46,246 nucleotides of DNA from Ectocarpus siliculosus. Taxonomy: Eukaryota; Sar; Phaeophyceae; Ectocarpales; Ectocarpaceae. Location of the stretch: assembly GCA_000310025.1 (NCBI GenBank), contig FN648938.1, forward strand, positions 376,566 through 422,811, in the 5' to 3' direction. How positions within the stretch are numbered: the first letter of the stretch is position 1; each line of letters opens with the position of its first letter. Positions 1 through 11,900 of the stretch are shown one piece after another. The notes below the pieces were generated by a model that saw nothing but the letters and a program-made list of their open reading frames with translations, made no database searches and was not told the DNA's origin. Both the position numbers and the translations under genes were made by a program.

Positions 1-8
1 AAGGGGGG

Positions 9-95
<87 letters not shown>

Positions 96-297
96 TACGA
101 ACAAAACAACCGGAACATTCCAAAACCGAGGCCGTAAAATGAGAGAAATAAATGCTTGCAGCTGCAAAATGATGCTACACAACTGGAACACCCCGAAGCC
201 GAGTTTTACGCCGTAACTTATAAGCAAGCGCGTAGTGCACGCTCCAACATGTTTTGGTGCACGCTCCAACACGGTTGTGGTACATTGCGTGCGATAG
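1..297. repeat. (GA)n microsatellite followed by intronic sequence
   Basis: An almost pure GA dinucleotide tract fills roughly positions 9-92. The sequence from 93 to 297 carries no recognisable coding signal and ends in a plausible splice acceptor (ag at 296-297). It therefore looks like the 3' part of an intron of the chaperone gene whose exons follow. Confidence 0.8.
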
Positions 298-2540
298 GTC
301 GAGCCTCGAGCCGACCGACGGGGAGCTGTCGCCGTACGTGAGCCCGAGCGATGCGGCGGCCGTTCTGGGGTTGTTAGACGAGACCGAGGCGTGGCTCTAC
401 GCGCCCGAAGAAGGGGGCTCCGCGAGAGAGAAGGTGCGGCCTCAGTTGTTTGTTGTTGTTGGACTGTCGTTGTCCTTTGTCGGGCACACCGGTCCTTCGT
501 CCGTCAACGTCCCTTCCCCTTTGCTTGTCTTGTCGCCGTCGAAAACGAGCACGTCCTCGTTCACAGACGGTGTGGGTACGGTGGTGAGCGTCCGTCGGCG
601 GCGATATTCTCAACAGGCGGAACCTCTACCCCCTTTCCGCCGCCCCCTGGTTATTTCTGCAGTTTGTAAGGAAACCGCGACATTACGCCGAGATACAATG
701 TTACATTGTACCGTGACGGCCTTGGCCATGACATCTTGCGTCGCCCCGGGAAGGCAAGTCACCAACCCCCCGTGGGGGGGCGTTGCAGCTTTTTTTTTTG
801 ACCAACCGTTCCCCGCATACTTGTTTTTTCGTCCCTTGTCAGCTCACGCTAAATACACATGGCCCCGCCTCTTGTCTCGTTTTCGGCCCCCTGGATACCG
901 TCTCTTCTTGCTCGACCAGGAGACGTTCTTGCAGCGAGCGTCCTCGCTCCGGCAACGGCTGTCGGAGCCGCGGACACGCAGAGAGACCAGGGCAGGCCTC
1001 CTGAGGGCTCTCGGTGACGCGGAGGCGGCGGTCGCCGGGGGAGAAGCCCAGCTGGAGGAAGCGAGAGATTCTCTATCCGCGTCTCAGTCGCGCCAAGGGG
1101 ATGGCGAGGTGGGTGTCGGCTGCTGCTGAACGTGGTTCTTGGTGGGTGGCCGTGGCAGAGTTCTCGGGCGTTTTGTTTTCGTGGCAGTATTTAGCGTTGA
1201 ACACAAGTGTGATGTGGTCCAGCCCGGTGGCCATGAGAGCATTCGGGATCGTTTTTTTTCCCGTGGCAGTACTTGGGGGGTTGAACACAACTGGGATGTG
1301 GTCCTGAGCGTGTGTATGGCAGGCGTTTTTTCGGGTGTGATTGTCGTGAAAAAGTAATGTCAAAGGGCCTCGTGTACTCGGGCGGAGATTTTTTTATTGG
1401 GGGGGGGGTGTTGCGATACGTTGCGTCGTACGGGTTCCTCATGGGAGGGATTTTCAATCCTCTTGCTCTTGCTAGTTTTTTGGTAGCATCAGACGTCGTC
1501 ATGCATACGTTGTTTACGCTGTTGTCTGGGCGCCACATGCACATTGCGAACACATCTTGAACGTTATTCAGGCGGCCCTCCAAAGTTGTTTGTACTGCTG
1601 TTTTTGCTGAAGTTGAGCGCGTGTGCATGTGGACGACAAGTAGATGTGTTGGAGAAACGTATTATAGTATGTACGAAACGTCTGATCCATATGGACGCGT
1701 TGAAAGTGTAGAAATATTCGATCCTTAGAAACGATCAGAGAACCATCGGGAGATCACACTGACGGATACACGGATGCTCTCTTCTCTGTATGGCTGTCTA
1801 CCTGTCCGTGTTTCTGTGCGTCTATTCCCCCCCCCCTCTGTCTCCCCCTCTGCATCTCTTCAGCTGGCGTCGATCCGGCGTTTCGTTGCCGAGACAAAAC
1901 AAAAACTAGAAGCTTCTTCTGCTGCTTCCGAGGGCGAAGGCAGCGAATACGGCTCGATGTTGGGACGGTTACCTTCACAGGTGATTTTTCACTTCTAGTT
2001 GTGCCTTCAAATACTCTAAACCTCCCGCCTGCTACAGACTTTTATTCACGATCGCTATTATTGGAAGCATCCCACGTTGTTTCGCACAACAGCAGTGCCG
2101 TCCGTAGGTGGCATAAAAGAGATACCGGGACATGAGCCCACCATGCGGCCTTTCTTGGTGAAGTATGGAGGTTTTTATTTGGGCTGGGAGGAAGGGACGT
2201 TCTCCCATGGTCAAGCGTCTCACCCCACCCCCCACCGCAACCCCAACTCTCGCCGTTTCTTGGTTCCGTCTGCCATCCCGTGTTGATGCCTCTTCACCTT
2301 TCTTATCTCGTCCTTTCTTTCCCCCCCACGTGTGCTGAATCTTTCCACTCGCATGCGTCCCACGTCCCAATTTGTTTCTCCACCCTGTTGGTCGTCCGTG
2401 GTGAAACGCGCGCGATCTCTTCCCCCGGGGACTGTTCCGCTGAACGACGGCACATTTCACCCCAACAGGAGGTCGACGTGCGCAAGAAAATCGAACATCT
2501 TCGAAAAGTTCTAGTCTTTGCCAAAAAGGAGCACAGCTAG
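298..2540 (+). CDS. HSP70/HSP110-family chaperone, C-terminal part (5' partial)
   Basis: C-terminal helical lid of an HSP70-superfamily chaperone, four exons: 298-433, 920-1108, 1864-1980 and 2469-2540 (TAG at 2538-2540). The first starts in phase 2 and all later junctions are phase 0. The key signature is LLDETEAWLY followed by a charged stretch and FLQRASSLRQRLSEP. It matches the lid pattern of HSP110/HYOU1-type members, where a short acidic 'E-x-x-x-WLY' helix precedes a helix that begins with a Leu-rich KLxxL motif. The end, VDVRKKIEHLRKVLVFAKKE, is an amphipathic helix. No EEVD or KDEL-type tail is visible, so cytosolic versus ER location cannot be set from the tail. The ATPase and substrate-binding domains must lie left of the window. 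Introns are 0.5-0.8 kb. Family call is firm; subfamily is inference. Confidence 0.72.
1168..1304. repeat. Diverged direct repeat inside a chaperone-gene intron
   Basis: Two diverged copies of a ~55-base unit lie at about 1168-1220 and 1250-1304. Both contain GTGGCAGTA, then GTTGAACACAA, then GATGTGGTCC with equal spacing. They sit wholly in the intron between 1108 and 1864. No coding capacity or transposon ends were seen. Confidence 0.6.
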
Positions 2541-4305
2541 TTTTGCAGGAGGACTACTGCTGTCGATGTTGCCTCTCAATAAACCCAGCCGTGCCTTGCA
2601 GTGTGCACAGCACGGCGTTGCCTTGGTCCGGAGGGGCGCTGCGCTGTCAGTAACACGTGCGAGCGAGTGTATTTCATTTTTGATTTCCATAAATGTTTGT
2701 CGCCGATTACAGGCGGTCTGCCTGTGATTTTTTTGTGCTGAAGCGAGACATGTTGACGTGTGTATGTATGTGAGTGCGTAGAGTTGAGCGATTTGCCATT
2801 CAATCGTCTCTGTTTTTGCTGCCGAGGGAAACGCCGATAATCTGCCGGGGGACGATACAGCTCATTCCCCAACCACAAACCACCCACCTACAGTACCTGA
2901 CATCGGAGGGAGGGGGTTCTGCTTCACTCAGTCCACTCTCTCCACCATGCCATGCACAAGGAGGGGGGATGCCAGCACCGAGCAAACGCAAACAAACAAA
3001 CGCGCACGGCTACGTCTCCGGAAGTACTTGTGATGCCAACGAGAGATTGTTACCAAACACCGACGGGGGGGGGGGCAGGACAGACACAACATGGCCGGCG
3101 ATCACTTGACATAACGCCTGTTGTGTAGTAGCGGTTTCAAAGGGGATCCAAGTAAGTAGCGCGTTTTCGGATTGTCTTTCAGCAGCTAGCTACTGTAGCT
3201 TTGCTGCGGAAATGATGTTGCTAACACAAACCGCGAATATCGCAACAACAACGCGGCCCGATTACAGATTATTTTGCCTCTCGTGGGTGCGTGTTGACAC
3301 CAGGGGTCCTCACACACGTATAGCTTAGGCGCTGCACTCTTCGTGCTCAAATGTGTGTGGAACCTGACGACGAAAAGGTGATTACTGTCGTTCACGCACA
3401 AGGTAGAGTGAGTTTTTTCCCTGTCCTGACCATGGGCATCTTCGGCTGTTCATTCGACGTCTTTGGTGGACTCCCAGTGTTTGTCTTTTCATGCCGTGTG
3501 GCAGCACCTAGCCGCAGCAACAGCAGCCGAGGCGGAGTTGTGCCTGAGAACGCCTTCATCGTTGTGGCCACGGCCTGACCATAGTTTCGATCGGCATTGG
3601 CCGCCACGCCGGTGCGCACGCACATGAGTTTGGCGATGACAAAAGCAACAGCAACTGCTATGTCGAAGGACAGAGATTGCGAGCATGTGGCGACAAAAGG
3701 GAACGACAATGCTGTAGTACAGTACAAGCACATGGCTCATACAAGACTGCATGAGGCCAAGACCCCACACACGTGAGTGAGCGTGCTGCCAGGGGCGCCG
3801 TGGTGTTCGCACCCGCCATGACGGTGCCATCCAAGGTGTGCAGCCAAGACCCACACAAGGGCAGATGCACAGGTATGTATACAGCTCGAACGCGTTCGGG
3901 CTGTTCCGATTCCCCCCTAATCCGCTTCTTGATTATTGATGCCTGTCACCGTGGCAAGCAAAACGACAGCGACCGATCGCATGCACGTGCCTCCCGGCGA
4001 CCCAAAAGGAGACAGCAGAAGCAGCAACAACCAAGACTACCACACACAACGCCTCGCCTTACACCCAAGCCAACACCAAGACTCGCATGCTCTGGCGTGG
4101 CGCGCGCGCCGAGGTCGTGTCACTATCTACTCGTCCCCCCTCGCAACGACACATGATCCTTTCGATGGACATGCGATCGCGAGGCAAGCGCCGGCGGTAT
4201 TGATGCAGAGCCTGCCCGGAATCGCCGGGATCGCTCCCACAGTGCTATAGCTACCAACAGAGCTTCGTAGGTGCGCGCGCCTAGGGCCCTAGCAGGGCGT
4301 GGAGC
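2541..4305. other. Tail-to-tail intergenic region
   Basis: This 1.8 kb lies between the stop codons of two convergent genes (chaperone on +, RPS10 on -). It should contain both 3' UTRs. Open frames here are short, lack splice-linked neighbours and resemble no family I know. A poly-G run occurs near 3064-3074. Nothing else is supportable. Confidence 0.5.
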
Positions 4306-7300
4306 TTAGTCGCCGCCGCCGCCGCGGCCGAAGCCACCCCCACGGCGGTAGCCGTCCTGTCCGCCCTGCCGTTTCAGAAAACACGACAAAAGAAAGCGGG
4401 CGCCAAGCAGATTTAGCCAACACGTCGGGCAGGGCAACAGTGATCGAGGTTGGTGGAGGGGGGGGGGGGGGGGGGCATCATGCACAGTTGATGCTGTTTT
4501 GGACGATGTTGTCATCAACAGTACACGTGAATCACAGCCAAATCGTTTACAAGATAAGCCATGAAAGGGACAAACAAAATACAAGGAGTGCCACCATGTT
4601 CTCGATAAATCACGAGTGCAGGCGCGCCACATTTTTTTCATGTGGGTAAGCGGACCCTCCAGCCTGCTACGTGAACTGGCGCCTTGCCTTGACGAGGAAA
4701 AATACCACCTTTTGAGGGAAAAGGGCGGCGTTCTCGTCAACCTTCGCATTGCCGGCGCGGATGACGCCAACACCTTATTCGTAAACGTTGTGCACTACCT
4801 CCACATGTGCGTAAATAGAGCTAAAAAAGACGCACCTACCAACAACCAAGGCGCTCCAAAATGAAAGCGAAGGCAAGCCGCCGAAGCTGCGCCTGCTACT
4901 GCTCTACGCTACAATACGACGAGAGGGTTTGGCCGTGTCCAAACAATGACACACCACTGCCCCGACGAAATCCTAAAGATCGTTAACAATACGGAGGACG
5001 GAGGGGAACTTGTCACGCGTATCCAGAAAACGGTCGTTTTGTAGAGGTAATCAAGGGACAAACAGAACCCTATCTCTCGTGCAGCCAAGCAAGGACCACC
5101 CGCGCCGCTGCACCCCGCGTGTCCCCACCGTGACACGTCGTGGGGACACAGGATGCAGCGGTGTGCGTGGTCCTTGCTTGGCTTCATCGTAGGTGGGGTT
5201 TGTTCCCCCGGCAACAGGTCGCCAAAACGGTTTGCTGGTAGGTGACGAACTTTCCCCTCCGGCCTTCCTATTTACGATCTATAGTGAACGAGTCCGTCGG
5301 GCCATGACTTGCTGGTCGAGCACACGACCAACCATCAAATCCCAGTGTAAAGCAGTATCATCCCATTGGAAACGTAAGCTGCGAGTAGATCTTACCCTCT
5401 GGAACTCGGGGTTGAAGTCTCCTCCCGGGCCCATCTTCTTGTCGCCAAAGCGGTCGCCGCCGCCGCCGTAGCCGCCGCGGCCACCATCGCGGTCTCCTAT
5501 TGAAACAACGCATCGGTCGTCACGAATAGGCAACATGTTCAAGAAACAAGATACGAGTTAAAAAATATGTAACGTGTACCGGAGAACCAAAGAAAAGTCC
5601 ATGAGCCGTGGTCATCTACATGGAAAATATTGCAAAAGTACCATGTGAACACAAAAGCGAGAGCACCACCAAAAAACAACGTGTACAATGAAAAAACTCG
5701 AGTCTAGAATAGAATAGACGACAAGTAATGAAAATCAGCGACTTCGCACAAACAACGCGAAAATGTCTGTCCTACTGTTCATACTTACCCGACAGCAACA
5801 CACAGCCCAGACGTGTGTACACTGTTTGACGAGCAACCAACACAACTGCCGCGGTGGAATACAGTAGCCAAACTTACCGCCAGGCGCGGGTCCCGGGCGC
5901 GCGGGGCGAGACGCGCTCTTCTTGAGGGTCGCGGGCACGATCTCCTCCGGGAGGTGCAGGTACTCCCGAAGGTACTCGATGCCCTCCACGGTCAAGTACC
6001 AGTAGAAGTACTGCCTGTTTCCGTTTGATTCCATTCGGTTCGATTTGGTTAGTTTTGGGTTGGGTTAGATTTGCAAGGCAAACTTTCAGGTGGAGAGAAG
6101 GGGCATCGTACATAGATGGGGTACAGCGATCATGGGTGCATGCGTACTGGCCTGTTTCAATTGAGTTTGATACAGTTTGATTCAGAAGGCGCTTTATTTG
6201 CTTTCGGGTAGAGAAAAGGGCACATTGCGACCAGGTTCGGCGAACGTGGTAGGGATGTATTTGCCTGTTCCGATTCAACTTAATTTGGCCGTGGTTTTGA
6301 TTGGTAACACCCTTTTTCGCTTATCGGACAAAAACACATAGATACGCAGTATATCCATGGAATCGAAATACACGGACACATCGGGCGCGTGTCTATAAAG
6401 TCGTGTACGGAATCAAGTACACGTGGAACGCCACACACAAAGCTGAACACCCCAGATCGAGGTCGCGACCACCAGGAACACACCCCGCGCACGCACGTCC
6501 CTCTATCGTAGCTTCCAAATATCATGGGAGATCTGGCAGAACCTCCCGTACGAGAAATCATAGCCAACTCACGACACGCACAACGCTTGTGAAAACCCAA
6601 AAATCAAAAACCTTCCGTTTCACGACCGACTCACCACACAAGTATTTCTTATGCGCACGACAAACACAAACATTAAGATTCTTCCCTCTCACGACAAACA
6701 CATCCATAAATCCTTTCTCCCATCTCTCTCTCTCTCTTACCAGTTGAAGGTCTCGCGTACGAGTCCGCGGCTCTTCATGGACTTCATGAGCGCCAGCACC
6801 TCGAGGTTAGGCACGTCCTCGATCTCATCGTGCTTCGCCTTGAAGAAGTCCTTCTTGGCCACAAGGACTCCCTCCTTGAAGAGGTACGAGTAAACCGCCA
6901 AGCGGTTCTTCTTGAGGATGAACTGGATGTTGGCGACGATGGGAAAGGTGGGGGGGGGGGTAAGATCGACAAATTATCGGCTGTGTGCTACCGAGGTACC
7001 AAGCCACGATGGACAGAAGAAAGGACGTGAAAGGTACGGCAGCCTTATACACACCCACACGACAAAACAGCTGCAGCAACAATGAGGCATGAACGCGGAC
7101 ACAACCACTGCCTATGCAGCGGAGTGAGCGGGCGTGTGAGATGACGGCCACAGGAGGAACGGGCCTTCCAATCGCTAGGGCATGGACACCATCTCAACCT
7201 TAACCTTCACAATCCTTCGCCTGCACAGAGATCAAGGCTCTCACTATCGAGCGGACCGTGACCAACCCTGTTCCGATTTTAAACTTTCTGGACAAAAAGT

Positions 7301-8350
7301 CGGTGACGAAGATGCCCTTATTTTATATCCCACTCCCGTTACACCCCCTGATCTTCGGTCGCTATCTCAGCAGTACAGACCCGAGTCGTACAGAAAGCCT
7401 TCCTTGGTCTCTCCCCTGCCCCAGCCCGGCTGTTCTTTCCTTCTCCCAACTCGATTGCATGACAAGGACATATGAGGATTAAGCGTTTCCGTTCATCCTT
7501 GGACCAGAGCTTGCCTGACAATGCCACCCACCCTGTCGCTCTGTACTACATGCACCGACCAGTCTATCAATAGTGTGCCGTTACGACGAGTACACCTCGA
7601 CGTGCTACGGACCAGTGTCGAGACTACGCTGTATGGAATGGGAACATATACTTGAAAATAGGTCTCATGAGTGTGTGCACCAGAATCTGGACATTGACAA
7701 TTTATCAATGAATGTTGCTCGCGATACAAAATGTATACAATTGTATCGCTCGCCACCGGTGATGTGGATCCCTTCGCACAACCGCTGCTACCAAAATGAT
7801 GTCACCCATGGCCACCAAACATCGTTTTGCGTGTTGCCAGCCATCGTCACGGAGAAGCCAGACACGGGAGAGCTCGAGACAACGCCACGATACATCGTTC
7901 CTTTCTGCTGAGCAATGCTAGAGCAAAATTCCCAAAGAAAACCACCCAGATAGAAGGCAAGCTTGTCGTCAAACCCACTGCTGCTCCGCATGCTGCAGGT
8001 TTGCTGGGCGACGAGAGGGCAAAGCAAGTGCGTTGGCTGAAGAGTCGATCGATGCCTGCCGTACGATGACCCAAGCAAGCAGCGACCCAACTACACAGAT
8101 CCCAAAAGACCCACTCACAGAGCTTTTGCTCACAAACATCTGCAACAAGCAACTCCGTGGGCCACGCCACGCCACCAACAAGAGGATAGAGTACAGCAAG
8201 TAGACCTCCCTCTTCTGTTTGTCAGCAGCAGAGCCCCGCCTAAGTGCCAGAAAAACTCTCATGCCCCAGACAGAAACCGCACAGCAGCTGTGGAGCACAC
8301 ACGTTTCGGACCAGGCCTTTGCTTGGCTTGGCTTTGAGTCCACTCACCAT
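4306..8350 (-). CDS. RPS10: 40S ribosomal protein S10 (eS10)
   Basis: eS10, a structural protein of the small ribosomal subunit. Minus-strand exons in coding order: 8350-8348 (ATG only), 6922-6741, 6014-5878, 5496-5396 and 4365-4306 (TAA). Phases agree and total 160 residues, the usual length. Exon 2 encodes [19 protein letters not shown], exon 3 the hallmark [20 protein letters not shown] followed by [12 protein letters not shown]. The last two exons give the Gly/Arg-rich tail ending GFGRGGGGD. Exon 2 has no in-frame Met, but prefixing one Met aligns it exactly with the family N-terminus. I therefore chose the ATG at 8350, which is followed at once by a consensus donor GTGAGTG. That first exon is inference, the other four are firm. 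The gene starts head-to-head with the ankyrin-methyltransferase gene and ends tail-to-tail with the chaperone gene. Confidence 0.9.
5083..5183. repeat. Long imperfect hairpin in the last RPS10 intron
   Basis: Two arms of about 45 bases (5083-5127 and 5140-5183) are inverted complements with few mismatches. Both outer ends read AGCCAAGCAAGGACCAC on their respective strands. The loop is about 12 bases (CGTGACACGTCG region). It lies in the intron between RPS10 exons 4 and 5 (4366-5395). The size suits a pre-miRNA-like foldback or a tiny foldback element; the sequence alone does not decide which, nor which strand would be transcribed. Confidence 0.7.
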
Positions 8351-8914
8351 GGTACTGCAGGTGGGGTGGGGAGAACCAGGCAGCGAGTTGTTCGCTACTT
8401 GGTTCGGTGCTGTCGCGTTGCGGCAGCACGGGGTTGCTTTGGGGGAAAGGGAGGTGGCGGGGGAAATCGCTCTGTGATCGAGGCAGAGAGGAGAGGAGGC
8501 AACCACCCAAATACCAAGAGTTGTCAGAGGCAACCTGCGCTCCATCATTCCACCCAGTCTGTAACCTTGTAAAATATTTCTGTCCCCGGGTTTCACAACA
8601 CAACAACGCACGGCAAGGCTCCCCCACCAACCAACTCCTTAATATTCCTCCTTGCGGCCCCCCCGGGCATCGGCGAGTTGCTGCGCGTCCGCTCCTGTCT
8701 TCCGAGTGTCTATGTGCGCGGAACCTCGTCTAGACTCGAAATCTTCTGGACCACTGAATTGCCACGCTCTGGCACGCTGCTGTCGGAGTTCTCTCGGTGC
8801 CTTCTGCTGTATTAGTTCGAGGGAAGAAGGCCGCCGCGCCTGAGCCGCCGCGACACAAGCAAGTGTACGTAGTTCCGCCGCGTTTTGCCCTTGACCATTC
8901 ACTTGCCCAAGGCG
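8351..8914. promoter_or_regulatory. Candidate bidirectional promoter, RPS10 / ankyrin-methyltransferase
   Basis: These 564 bases separate the inferred RPS10 ATG (minus) from the ATG of the divergent ankyrin-methyltransferase gene (plus). Both 5' UTRs and any shared promoter must lie here unless further 5' exons exist. No clear TATA box was found. A G-rich run (TTTGGGGGAAAGGGAGGTGG) occurs near 8437-8460. The role is inferred from position only. Confidence 0.4.
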
Positions 8915-11900
8915 ATGAACTCTATGGCGGCGGAGACGAGCAGCAGCACGCACACAGGCGCGGACCTGCTGGACTGCTCAAGGTAACGTGTCGAGCCCAC
9001 CTGCTTAACGTATACCGCTCTCCAAAACCAATGCTGCAGGTGTGTGTTGAGTAGCCTGGCAATTGATACCACACAAAATTTCAAATCTGCAGATGGGACA
9101 CATGTTTCCGCACTTGCCATCATTTGATCCAATGGGAGAGAGCCGGCCTCACACGACAACCACGTGGGGTACTTCATGGAAAAACAACCACCAACTACGT
9201 CTGTCTATGTCTTTCACCCCCACGAGTCGCTCTAATCAAACAACAGCAGTGAACATCACCAACATGTATCTGTATTTTAGTAAGAACCGCTGTAGCGATC
9301 ACGGCTAGCAGGTCAACAGCAGTGAGTGGTCACCCCTGTTGGTGGAAAGCGACAACCGCCCTTGGTTATATCTTGAACGGGTAGAATGATAGAGTATTCT
9401 TTCTGTGCTTGTATTTGGTTTTTCTAAGAACGTGCATGTGCGCATCGTCGTCCCATTTATTCTCCTGGACGTCAAAACTTGCACCTGTCGGTACACGGTT
9501 TCTGGAGGCAATCAACCTGTGTCACGCAGGAGGCAGACCACACAACAAGGAGTTTTTTCTGTCATGTTACCTCCATCACCTTTTTATGGCGAGAAGGATT
9601 CTGCCGTCCGTTTCCCTCGTCGACCGTAAAGTCGAGCTTGCTTTGGGTTCGGTACTGCTGTTGTGTTGTATTCATGCTCAACCAGTTTTTCCGGCTACAC
9701 CGCCGACGTTATGCCAGGTACGGTGAACTGGAAGACGTGGAGGCCATCCTCTCGAGCGGGGTCGACGCGAACCACCAGGACGCCCACGGGAACACCGCGT
9801 TGCACTTGTCCTGCGCTAACGGACACGCGGACGTCATCAGGGCGCTCATCAAGGCGGGCGCGAGTCACCTGCCCAATGGAGCCGGCAACAGGTGATATCG
9901 GGGTTTCTTGAGATTTAATTGAAAGATGTTGGGGCTTTCATATACCAGCAGTAAGGTTTTGGACAAATTGGTACGGATTGGTCTCCTTGCGGGTTATGAA
10001 CCACGCATCCGAGCGATTGGATTTACACCGCTATATGTTATATGTCCTATGTTAAAAACAACGGAATTATTCTTTACGGGGACGACCGAACACTGCTTCC
10101 AGTAGTACCCAACGTTGTTACGGAACGTAGACGAAAATCTCTCTGTCTTGTGGGTTGATTCGTTCTCGAACGCTTGGGTTGCTCGTGTTTTGTGGGACCG
10201 CCTTCGCGCGATTAATAAGCTAATGAGGAAATAGAACAGGGAGGGGGGACGCAGACCCTATTCCCTAACCCTAACCCTTACCCAACTTCCCCGATTGTAT
10301 CCTTTATCCGACATGTTAACTTAGTAGAAAAACTCTGCCAAGGCGACCGTTTGTGTGTCCCGCTGCCCACCCGCCGTGACGCGCTTTCGAATTAATATTG
10401 AATGGGGTTTACATAGCCCATGTTCTCCATGGACAACTGTGTGTACACGTTCAACTAGAGCACCTATCAACCATGACTGTCCAGGACAACTCCCCCCGCG
10501 TTTGTTCCGGTCGTATGTGTTTTGCCTTTGTGGGGCAACAAATGGTTCCGGTGTGTCATCGAGCACATGATACATGATCCGTCGCCACCAACTGATCGCC
10601 TCCGGTTATGTCCTCGCACGCGCAGACCGCTGCAGTGGGCCGTGCAGAACAAGCACGACGCGTGCGTCAAACTTCTCATGGAACTGTACCCGGAGTCCTC
10701 CCAGATGAACGTCCTCGACACGAACGGCTTCGGCAAGAGCGCGCTATCCGACGTGAGTGCGGCACATTTGTTTTTGTGTGTTCCCCACAGCTGATATAAG
10801 GCACCGTCGTCCGTCACAAGCTATCCCCCGGGCGTCTCTGATGAAACACCACCGGCCTTGGGAACAACGCCGTAGAGGACCACTCTCCGCGCCGCCTATC
10901 GTAGTTGCTTCTGGGCAGGGCAGGACGGAAAAAAGGCAGAGAGAACAACAGGGTGGCCTCTGACAGCTCTGAGGGCTTCAGTTCTGTTGCTCTTGCCAGC
11001 CGAATGTTCGCGTGTGCTCCGAATAGGTCTGGCAGTTAGCGTTACTCCCGTACTTGTTCTCAGTGGCACTTCAACGGATGCATGCTTACGACGGTTTTGT
11101 CGATGCCACCGAAACCCCAGGCTTTCAAGACCGGCGACGCGGAGATGGTGAAGATGGTGCTCAACCACAAGTCCGCGGAGGAGGACATCCTCCTGCAGCA
11201 GTCCAGCCTGTCCAAGGATAAGAGCAAAATGAAGAAGGAAGGGATCTCTTCGAAGCCGGTCAACAGCAAGAAGGGCGACGCCGGACACGAAGAAGACGAT
11301 GGCGGCAGCGGCGATGGCCCGAGCATTACCCACGAGCTGGGGTTTGGCATCGGCGAGGGGGAAGCAGTGACGTCATCATCAGGCTCGGCAGGCGGCGACA
11401 ACGACGACGACGACGAGGATGACGAAGAGACGCGGAGGAGGAGGAGAGGGGTGCGCTTCCTCTTGCGCGAGCTCGCGATCCGGAACCCGGACGAGTGCTT
11501 CGGGGACGACGCGAGGGAGGACACGACGGGCCTCAACCTGTGGGCCGCCGCCGTCGTGCTGGCCCGGTGGGTCGCGAGCCCGGCGATCGTCTCGCGGCTC
11601 GACGGGAAGACGGTGCTGGAGCTGGGGGCCGGCTGCGGCGCGGGGTGAGACTGTGCTTGATGAATCACCTCCAAAATAAGTTCTTCTTCATGTGCCTGCC
11701 CGGGGGTAACCATGCCACGGCGCAAACCGCTTTCGCCCTTGAACCCGAGAAGTTGAGTTCTAGCGGTAGCGTGCCGTGTGAGGGACTGCACCTGGTAGCC
11801 GCTGCGCCATAAACGGGCCAGCTGGTGCTACGGCCGTGGGTGATGCAGAGGTTTTGTTGCTTTCTGTGCGGCATGGTTGATCCCCGAAACAAATCCTCAC

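Noticed and set aside
4480-4530. Box C/D snoRNA in an RPS10 intron
   Set aside because: A TGATGA occurs on the minus strand near 4511, but the preceding base and the lack of a D box at proper distance do not fit.
8639-8953. 104-codon minus-strand frame ending GGRKEEY
   Set aside because: It overlaps exon 1 of the plus-strand ankyrin-methyltransferase gene and the presumed divergent promoter; no upstream exon or domain supports it.
9674-9717. ATG at 9674 as start of the ankyrin-methyltransferase gene
   Set aside because: In frame, but splicing from exon 1 (8915-8982) to acceptor 9717 gives a better ankyrin helix (LLDCSRYGELEDV) and leaves this stretch intronic.
11060-11791. 243-codon minus-strand frame
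   Set aside because: Antisense shadow of the ankyrin-methyltransferase exon 4; Ser/Pro-rich with no domain.
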